The notes beneath the pieces were generated by a model. The model was not told the DNA's origin and ran no database searches. It saw nothing but the letters and a program-made list of their open reading frames with translations. From positions 1 to 14,570 of the forward strand of contig JAIRXX010000245.1 of NCBI GenBank assembly GCA_031268065.1: 14,570 nucleotides of DNA, in the 5' to 3' direction. The position numbers and the translations under genes are program-made. Position 1 is the first letter of the stretch, and every line of letters starts with the position of its first letter. The stretch comes from Propionibacteriaceae bacterium. Lineage in GTDB: Bacteria > Actinomycetota > Actinomycetes > Propionibacteriales > Propionibacteriaceae. Positions 9,218 through 14,570 of the stretch are shown one piece after another.

Positions 9218-10446
9218 GATGTATGGGCACGGGATTCCGCCCGGCGCGGCGCAGGATTGGCGTGTTTGGAACTGTCGGTTTTCGGCCATTCGCCACTCAG
9301 CAAGGGCTTCAGATAATGGCGGGCCAGCCACTCGACCACTGGCACGGCAACGGCGTCTCCAAAGCCGAAAAGGCTTTGATTCACACGGGCTGTGTCAAGC
9401 TTGTAGTGGCTCGCGCCCATCAGCGTGGCGTACTCGCGCGGAGTCATCCACCGCACATGGAAACAGCCATTGCCCAGCAGGGCCACCGCCTGTTTGGAAG
9501 AGCCGCCCCTTGCTGTCCGCAAGCACCCGGCAATATCGTCGGGACGGACCTCCCACACTGCCCTGCCCGCCCTCGTGCGGCGGTAGGCGGTGCGGTATTC
9601 AATGCCAGGGGAAAGCCTGAGCCGATCCACCCTGGCCCGTTGCACCGCCGACAGCGACTCCAGGAAAGCGGCGGTCCGCCGCCCATCCCACCATCTCCCG
9701 TCGCCCGGCGGCAAATCCTCCACACACAGGCCCAGCCCAGCCATCAGCGGCGCGGGAGGCGCGGGCAGCTGGGCGCGGTGGGTGCGCAGTGTTGGGTCCG
9801 CGAAGACCCGTTGCAGCCAGTCGGGGCGCAACTCGGAATTGGTCTGCGGATATCCGGTGGGAGGATTCAGCGCCCCCACCAGGAAAAGCCGGGGCCGCGA
9901 CTGGGGCACGAAGCGCCGGGCGTCGATAGACAGCACATCCACCGAGTAGCCCAAAGCGTTGAACGCCCTGATCGCCGCCGCCAAATCTTCGCCCCCATGC
10001 GAGGTGGCCAAGCCGGTCACGTTTTCCAAGACAGCCACCGGGGGTTTGCCGTCTCCCAGCTCGCCGAGCACGCGGGCATACTCCCAGAACGCGCCGGACT
10101 CAGCACCGCTCAAGCCCGCCCTGCCGCCGGCCAGGGAAAGATCGGTGCAGGGCGACGACCCCCAAGCCAACCCCGCGCCTGCGGGCAAGCCCGCTCCGCA
10201 GACGTTTCTGATATCGCCCAAGACAAACTCGCCTCCGCCAGCCCCGAAGTTCGCCTGGTACATTTCCCGCTTGGCCAACTCGTAGTCGTTGGCCCACACC
10301 ACGCGAAACCCAGCCTGCTCCAAGCCGAGACGGGCCAACCCGATGCCAGCGAAAAACTCCAACACCCGTGGAGCCTCCCCATCGATGGTGGATGGCGGCA
10401 ATCTCATGACGGCAAGTCTATCGAGGGCTGCCGACATTCTGGGCAC
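9214..10446 (-). CDS. DNA (cytosine-5)-methyltransferase of a type II restriction-modification unit
   Basis: It transfers a methyl group from S-adenosylmethionine to C5 of cytosine in a specific target. The ordered C5-methylase motifs are present: I FFAGIGLARLG (31-41), IV with catalytic Cys in SSPCTDLS (C100), VI ENV (141-143), VIII QSRPRLFLVG (182-191), IX RPDDIAGCLRTARGG (301-315) and X NQSLFGFGDAVAVPVVEWLA (356-375). The variable region about 200-300 should hold target recognition. Motif IV reads PCTDLS where many family members have PCQ; I recall this variant in methylases next to DUF4928 genes. Length 410 is normal. The start is uncertain: GTG 10446, ATG 10437 or ATG 10407. The last has TAGACT seven bases upstream, fitting a leaderless start, and matches the usual short distance to motif I. 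The endonuclease follows by ATGA overlap, so both are expressed together, methylase first. Confidence 0.93.
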   Translation of the reverse strand: MPRMSAALDRLAVMRLPPSTIDGEAPRVLEFFAGIGLARLGLEQAGFRVVWANDYELAKREMYQANFGAGGGEFVLGDIRNVCGAGLPAGAGLAWGSSPCTDLSLAGGRAGLSGAESGAFWEYARVLGELGDGKPPVAVLENVTGLATSHGGEDLAAAIRAFNALGYSVDVLSIDARRFVPQSRPRLFLVGALNPPTGYPQTNSELRPDWLQRVFADPTLRTHRAQLPAPPAPLMAGLGLCVEDLPPGDGRWWDGRRTAAFLESLSAVQRARVDRLRLSPGIEYRTAYRRTRAGRAVWEVRPDDIAGCLRTARGGSSKQAVALLGNGCFHVRWMTPREYATLMGASHYKLDTARVNQSLFGFGDAVAVPVVEWLARHYLKPLLSGEWPKTDSSKHANPAPRRAESRAHTS

Positions 10447-10539
10447 GGGCAGCGGGCCTGTCCGGAAAACGGCGCAAAGCCTTAGCCCAGTTGGGCCATT
10501 GGAGAGGGCTGAAGGCTATTCGCGCTGGCGCTGCCCGGT

Positions 10540-11610
10540 TCAGAAGCCCAGGCGGTTTAGGAATTTCGGGTTGCGCTGCCAATCTTTTAGCACTTTCACA
10601 TGCAAGTCCAGATAGACCGGGGTACCCATCAGGGCGGATATCTGGCGGCGGGCGGCGGCGCCAATCTCACGCAGGCGCTCTCCACGGTGGCCGATGATGA
10701 TGCCCTTTTGCGAATCGCGCTCCACGATCAGCGAGGCGTAGATGTCCAGCAGCGGGTGGTCTTCGGAGCGGCCCTCACGCAGTCCCATTTCGTCCACCTC
10801 GACGGTGATCGAGTGCGGCAACTCCTCGCGGGCACCCTCCAGGGCGGCTTCGCGGATCAGCTCTGCCACCAGGGTGCGATCCGGCTCGTCGGTGATCTCG
10901 CCATCGGGATAGTAACGCGGACCCTCGGGAAGCAGCTTGACCAATTCGTCGGAAACGATGTCCACCTGATCGCCGGTGAGCGCCGAGACCGGGATGACCG
11001 CCGCCCACTCCAATGCGGGCACGGCACGCGCAGACTGGGAGGGAACGGCCTGCGCGGCACCCGGCTCCGACCCGGAGGGAATAGCCAGCGCGGCACCCGG
11101 CGCAGACTCGCCGGAATCAGCCAGCGGGGGGACGGAACCAGCCAGCGGGGGGACGGAATCAGACGCTGGCAAAACGGGGGCGGCCAGCGCGGCTATCGCC
11201 AGCAGGTGCTCAGCCATCCGGGCGGGGCTGACCAGATCGGATTTGGTGGCCAAGGCCACCAGAGCCGGACGCTTGGGAAGCTTGGCTATCTCACCGAGCA
11301 GGAATTTGTCTCCGGGGCCTACGCGCTGATTGGCGGGAAGGCACACGCCGATCACATCGACCTCGGCCCAACTGGCGTAGACCAGATCGTTCAACCGCTG
11401 CCCGAGCAGGGTGCGTGGCCGATGCAGGCCGGGGGTGTCGATGAGGACCAGCTGGGCGTCTGGGCGGTTCACTATGCCGCGAATCGCATGGCGGGTGGTC
11501 TGCGGCTTGGACGAGGCGATGGCGACCTTCGCGCCCACCAGCGCGTTGGTAAGGGTGGACTTCCCGGCGTTGGGGCGCCCCACTATGCAGGCGAAACCAC
11601 TGTGAATCAT
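10540..11610 (-). CDS. era: GTPase Era, with unusual internal Ala/Pro/Ser insertion
   Basis: Era is a GTPase that binds the 3' end of 16S rRNA and aids 30S ribosome maturation. G1 GRPNAGKST (11-19), G2-region QTTR (37-40), G3 DTPG (58-61), G4 TKSD (122-125, in place of the commoner NKxD) and G5 SAL (209-211) are visible. A KH RNA-binding domain at the C-terminus contains IIIGHRGERLREIG (304-317) and ends RNPKFLNRLGF. The protein has 356 residues against about 300 for the family. The excess is a repetitive Ala/Pro/Ser/Gly segment at about 145-198 between G4 and G5, flanked by intact core sequence. The frame is continuous, so this is an insertion and not a frameshift. The ATG overlaps the corC stop (ATGA), making it the fourth gene of the phoH operon. 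Confidence 0.97.
   Translation of the reverse strand: MIHSGFACIVGRPNAGKSTLTNALVGAKVAIASSKPQTTRHAIRGIVNRPDAQLVLIDTPGLHRPRTLLGQRLNDLVYASWAEVDVIGVCLPANQRVGPGDKFLLGEIAKLPKRPALVALATKSDLVSPARMAEHLLAIAALAAPVLPASDSVPPLAGSVPPLADSGESAPGAALAIPSGSEPGAAQAVPSQSARAVPALEWAAVIPVSALTGDQVDIVSDELVKLLPEGPRYYPDGEITDEPDRTLVAELIREAALEGAREELPHSITVEVDEMGLREGRSEDHPLLDIYASLIVERDSQKGIIIGHRGERLREIGAAARRQISALMGTPVYLDLHVKVLKDWQRNPKFLNRLGF
11119..11160 (-). repeat. Two 21-nt tandem repeats in the Era insertion
   Basis: Positions 11119-11139 and 11140-11160 are the same 21-mer with one difference (C or T at unit position 20). They encode the neighbouring SVPPLAG and SVPPLAD heptapeptides. A second pair, GCGCGGCACCCGGC at about 11053-11066 and 11089-11102, lies in the same segment. 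The whole insertion therefore looks built by local duplication. Confidence 0.75.
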
Positions 11611-12929
11611 CCGGCCATCCCAGTAAGTTTCTCGGCCACGACGGCGGCGGCCTCATCGTCGTCAACTGAAGCTTTGGAAGCGAGCACCGTCTTGATTTGG
11701 TGCCTTCTCCCCGTCCCCCGCTCTGCCACCAATTCGATCCCTTCCCAAACAGCCTTCGATCCTGGGATCGGAACGGCATTCAGCGTCTTGGCGATCAGCC
11801 CGAGCACGGTCTCGACGTCCGCGTCGTCAACGTCCAAGCCGAACAACTCGCCCAGTTCGTCCACCCCGAGCCGGGCGGACACCCGGAAACGCCCTGGCCC
11901 CAACTCGGTGACCGGGGGAACCTCGTTGTCGTACTCGTCCACAATCTCGCCAACGATCTCCTCCAACGCATCCTCGATGGTGGCCAACCCGGCGGTGCCG
12001 CCGAATTCATCGATCACGATCACCACATGCGAATGCGTCAACTGCATCTCGCGCAAGAGTTCGTCCACCGGCTTGGAGTCGGGGCAGAAAGTGGGCGGGC
12101 GCATGAGCGTGTCCACCGTCTCCGAAGTTTGCGCGTTGGGGTTGTCGTACATCCGCCTGATGACATCCTTCAAATAGAGGACGCCAACCACGTCGTCCAC
12201 ATCTGCGCCGATCACCGGAATGCGGCTAAACCCCGACCGCAACGCCAGCGAGACGCCCTGGCGCAGCGTCTTCGTCCGCTCGATGTAAACCATGTCCGGA
12301 CGGGGCACCATCACCTCTTTGACGATGGTGTCGCCCAGATCGAAGACCGAGTGAATCATCTTGCGCTCGGTGGCCTCGATCAGATCACGCGCCTGGGCCA
12401 CATCCACCAATTCGCGCAATTCAGCCTCGGATGAGAACGGCCCGGCGCTGAAGCCTTTGCCGGGGGTGATCGCATTCCCGATGACGATCAGAAATTGGCA
12501 GACCGGCGCGATGACCACCGCCAAGGCGCGCAATGGACCCGACATGGCCAACGCCAGCGCCTCGGCGTGCTGGCGGCCCAGGGTGCGCGGCGCGACACCG
12601 AGCAGCAGGTAGGAGACCAGCAGCATAATCACGAGCGGGAAAACGATCCGCTCCCAAGTGGCAGCGAAATGCTGGAAGAAAACCAACGCCGCCAGCACCG
12701 TGGCAGCCGTCTGCAGCAGCAGTCTGAGAAATAGCGAGGTGTTGATGAAACGGGCCGGGTTCTGCATCATTTCCAGCAATCGGGCAGCGCCGCCTTTGCC
12801 CGAATCGACCAAACGCTGCGCCCGCACCTTTGACATGGCGGCGAAAGCCGCGTCGGCGCTGGTCACGATGGCCGCGACCACCACACAGGCGATGGCGATG
12901 GCTATCTCAACCCATTCGGCCTGGGTCAC
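11607..12929 (-). CDS. CNNM/CorC-type membrane protein with CBS domains (hemolysin-like)
   Basis: The 440-residue protein belongs to the DUF21-CBS-CorC_HlyC family, linked to magnesium/cobalt efflux and often annotated as hemolysin. The N-terminal DUF21 domain (about 1-160) has hydrophobic segments near 8-30, 66-85, 95-112 and 134-153. A CBS pair follows: MVPRPDMVYI to GVLYLKDV (207-255) and TLMRPPTFCP to the ending VVIVIDEFGGTAGLATIEDALEEIVGEI (275-329, a family hallmark). The CorC_HlyC transporter-associated domain is at about 345-425. GTG 12929 overlaps the ybeY stop in GTGA, and its own stop overlaps era in ATGA. This order next to ybeY and era is conserved across actinobacteria. Transport activity is inferred from the family only. 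Confidence 0.93.
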   Translation of the reverse strand: MTQAEWVEIAIAIACVVVAAIVTSADAAFAAMSKVRAQRLVDSGKGGAARLLEMMQNPARFINTSLFLRLLLQTAATVLAALVFFQHFAATWERIVFPLVIMLLVSYLLLGVAPRTLGRQHAEALALAMSGPLRALAVVIAPVCQFLIVIGNAITPGKGFSAGPFSSEAELRELVDVAQARDLIEATERKMIHSVFDLGDTIVKEVMVPRPDMVYIERTKTLRQGVSLALRSGFSRIPVIGADVDDVVGVLYLKDVIRRMYDNPNAQTSETVDTLMRPPTFCPDSKPVDELLREMQLTHSHVVIVIDEFGGTAGLATIEDALEEIVGEIVDEYDNEVPPVTELGPGRFRVSARLGVDELGELFGLDVDDADVETVLGLIAKTLNAVPIPGSKAVWEGIELVAERGTGRRHQIKTVLASKASVDDDEAAAVVAEKLTGMAG

Positions 12930-13384
12930 CGTCTGCTCCGTTGCGAGTCCCAGGCGGCGATGATCTGGTCGTTCAAGTCAAACATGGCCTTCTTCTCCAC
13001 AGGCTCAGCATGGTCGTGGCCGAGCAGGTGGAGCAGCCCGTGGATGAGAAGATAGTCGGCCTCCTGGTCCGGGGTGCGCCCGTTTTCGGCGGCCTGGGCG
13101 GCAGTCACCTTCGGGCAGAGCACGATATCGCCGAGCAGGCCGAGCGGCGGGTCTTCCCCCTCGCGCGGGGTGCGCAATTCGTCCATCGGGAAGCTGAGCA
13201 CGTCAGTCGGGCCAGGCTCGCCCAGATATTCCTCGTGGTATGCCGACATTGCGGCCTCGTCCACCAGCAGAATCGATAACTCCGCTTGCGGATGTATCCG
13301 CAGCAAGTCCAAGGCGAAGATGGCCAAGCTCTGCAGCCTGCCCTCGTCCACAGCCTCCCCGGACTCGTTGTTCACCTCGATCAT
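12926..13384 (-). CDS. ybeY: Endoribonuclease YbeY (16S rRNA maturation)
   Basis: YbeY is a zinc-dependent single-strand endoribonuclease needed for 16S rRNA 3'-end maturation and ribosome quality control. The 152-residue product is the usual length. It has the central TDVLSFPMDE block (60-69), GDIVLCP (85-91) and the zinc signature HGLLHLLGHDH (115-125) with ligands H115, H119 and H125. The start ATG 13384 overlaps the phoH stop (ATGA) and its stop overlaps corC (GTGA), so all are likely translated in a coupled way from one mRNA. Functional pairing with Era, which binds the same end of 16S rRNA, agrees with the operon. Confidence 0.97.
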   Translation of the reverse strand: MIEVNNESGEAVDEGRLQSLAIFALDLLRIHPQAELSILLVDEAAMSAYHEEYLGEPGPTDVLSFPMDELRTPREGEDPPLGLLGDIVLCPKVTAAQAAENGRTPDQEADYLLIHGLLHLLGHDHAEPVEKKAMFDLNDQIIAAWDSQRSRR

Positions 13385-14337
13385 CGGCGTTTCCCCACTG
13401 TCGATTCATAACGGTCATAGGCGGCGACGATTTTGCCCACCAATTTGTGCCGGACCACATCATGCCTGGTCAACGCGCAGAAGGCGATGTCCGCCACCCC
13501 GTCGAGTATCGCCTCAGCCGCCATCAGCCCGCTTCGGGTGCCGCTGGGCAAGTCGATCTGGGTCACATCTCCGGTGACTACGATCTTGGAGCCGAAGCCG
13601 AGCCGGGTGAGGAACATCTTCATCTGCTCCATCGACGTGTTCTGCGCCTCGTCCAAGATGATGAAGGCGTCGTTGAGGGTGCGTCCGCGCATATACGCCA
13701 GCGGGGCCACCTCGATCGTCTGCGAGGTGAGCAGCTTGGGCACCGAATCCGGATCGAGCATGTCGTGCAGGGCGTCGTAGAGCGGCCTCAGGTAAGGGTC
13801 CACTTTGTCGTGCAGGGTGCCAGGCAGGAAACCCAGCCGCTCCCCGGCTTCGATGGCCGGGCGGGTGAGGATGATCCGATTCACCTGCTTGGCCTGCAAC
13901 GCCTGGACTGCCTTGGCCATCGCCAGATACGTCTTGCCGGTGCCAGCCGGACCGATGCTGAAAACGACGGTGTGGGAGTCAATCGCGTCCACATAGCGTT
14001 TCTGGTTGAGCGTTTTCGGCCTGATCGTCTTTCCCCTGGTGGAGAGGATGTCTTGGGTCAGCACTTCGGCTGCCGATACGTCCGGCTGGGCGGCCATCGT
14101 TATCACCCGCTCCACGGCGTCAGCGGTCAACCCCTGGCCGGTGCGGACGATTGTTATCAATTCGGTGAGCACCTCGCCAGCCAGCATCACCGCATCGGCG
14201 TCGCCGCTGAAGGTGACCTCGTTGCCGCGCACATGGATGTCAGCTTCGAGTTGGCGCTCCAAGATATGCAGAAACTCATCGCGCGGACCCAAAACGGCGA
14301 CCATGTTGATGGCTGAGGGAATGGCGACGCGGCGCAC
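13381..14337 (-). CDS. phoH: PhoH-family ATPase
   Basis: PhoH-like P-loop ATPase, usually the first gene before ybeY and probably involved in RNA metabolism. The N-terminal portion contains DIHVRGNEVTFSG (33-45). The ATPase core has Walker A GPAGTGKT (129-136), ILTRPAIEAGERLGFLPG (156-173), Walker B FIILDEAQN (225-233) and VVTGDVTQIDLP (253-264). The 318 residues counted start at GTG 14337. No ribosome binding site precedes that codon. A consensus GGAGG at 14382-14378 instead sits four bases before an in-frame CTG at 14373, which would add 12 residues and restore an N-terminus like that of relatives. The next upstream in-frame ATG, GTG or TTG is not near that site. The stop overlaps ybeY by ATGA. 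Confidence 0.95.
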   Translation of the reverse strand: MRRVAIPSAINMVAVLGPRDEFLHILERQLEADIHVRGNEVTFSGDADAVMLAGEVLTELITIVRTGQGLTADAVERVITMAAQPDVSAAEVLTQDILSTRGKTIRPKTLNQKRYVDAIDSHTVVFSIGPAGTGKTYLAMAKAVQALQAKQVNRIILTRPAIEAGERLGFLPGTLHDKVDPYLRPLYDALHDMLDPDSVPKLLTSQTIEVAPLAYMRGRTLNDAFIILDEAQNTSMEQMKMFLTRLGFGSKIVVTGDVTQIDLPSGTRSGLMAAEAILDGVADIAFCALTRHDVVRHKLVGKIVAAYDRYESTVGKRR

Positions 14338-14469
14338 AGCCGCCGCAGTATCCGAAACAGGCTCGGGTATCAGTTGTCCTCCAGTGTCGCAATGAATGCA
14401 AACATGCTACCGCTAAAGCCGCCCAGCGCGACACGGGCGCGTTTTACCGGCCTCGGCGGTGGGGCAAAA

Positions 14470-14570
14470 TCAGGCATAGCGGTCCGTCGCGGCGACCAAC
14501 TCCCGGGCTATCGCCGGTTCGCTGATCGAATGTCCGGCGAGCACTGGGAAATAGTCGGCTGTCGGCCAAG
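14470..14570 (-). CDS. Proline iminopeptidase-like alpha/beta hydrolase, C-terminal fragment
   Basis: The last 32 codons before TGA (14472-14470) read WPTADYFPVLAGHSISEPAI then ARELVAATDRYA. The pattern WP-x-A, V-x-AGHS-x-x-EP-x-I and LV-x-ATDR[FY]A is the C-terminal end of family S33 proline iminopeptidases, in which the His of GHS is the catalytic triad His. Such enzymes release N-terminal proline from peptides. Only the tail is in the window, so substrate cannot be judged. It is on the same strand as phoH and ends about 97 nt upstream of the possible PhoH start; whether they share a transcript is unclear. Confidence 0.75.
   Translation of the reverse strand, partial: WPTADYFPVLAGHSISEPAIARELVAATDRYA

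Noticed and set aside
9223-10485. Long plus-strand open frame of 420 codons opposite the methyltransferase gene
   Set aside because: It is antisense to a gene with a full set of C5-methylase motifs, has a composition typical of a GC-rich shadow frame and shows no recognisable domain.
10485-10496. GCCC-AGTT-GGGC hairpin between the methyltransferase and era genes as a terminator
   Set aside because: A 4-bp stem with no U-run is too weak to call.
10600-12177. Plus-strand open frame of 525 codons opposite era and corC
   Set aside because: Shadow of two certain genes; low-complexity Gly/Arg/Gln/Ser content and no domain.
13240-14316. Plus-strand open frame of 358 codons opposite ybeY and phoH
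   Set aside because: Antisense shadow of two well-defined genes.

Overview
The window looks like a chromosomal piece from a GC-rich actinobacterium. The evidence is the gene order phoH-ybeY-corC-era with leuA on the same strand, the long type II actinobacterial LeuA, strong GC preference at third codon positions, and several starts with a TANNNT box about 6-7 bases upstream of the start codon, as in leaderless actinobacterial mRNAs. I cannot name a genus from the sequence alone.

Layout from left to right. Positions 1-4181 (minus) hold the first 1393 residues of a giant exported protein made of four beta-helix modules behind a Pro/Thr/Glu-rich stalk; its C-terminus lies outside the window. 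Next comes leuA (4426-6156, minus), preceded by a leader of about 170 nt. That leader encodes a 14-residue peptide with three consecutive Leu codons and carries two mutually exclusive RNA pairings, one of which hides the leuA ribosome binding site. This looks like a leucine-sensing translational attenuator. Divergent from it are rpiB (6490-6951, plus), a lipoprotein gene (7045-7779, plus) and the remnant of a VapC-type PIN toxin (about 7866-8189, plus).

Converging on these from the right is a two-gene restriction-modification unit on the minus strand: a C5-cytosine methyltransferase (9214-10446) and a coupled DUF4928-like putative restriction endonuclease (8276-9217). To its right is a tightly coupled housekeeping operon transcribed leftwards, phoH-ybeY-corC-era (14337 to 10540), in which every junction is a 4-nt NTGA overlap. 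The right edge (14470-14570, minus) is the last 32 codons of a proline iminopeptidase-like hydrolase.

The core genes serve RNA and ribosome maturation (phoH, ybeY, era), membrane or ion homeostasis (corC), leucine synthesis (leuA) and pentose phosphate metabolism (rpiB). In many actinobacteria era and leuA are close neighbours. Here about 4 kb of rpiB, lipoprotein, PIN remnant and restriction-modification genes lies between them, so this interval looks like an accessory insertion site. The most interesting observation is the leuA leader. The Era protein with an internal Ala/Pro/Ser insertion and the modular surface protein come next.
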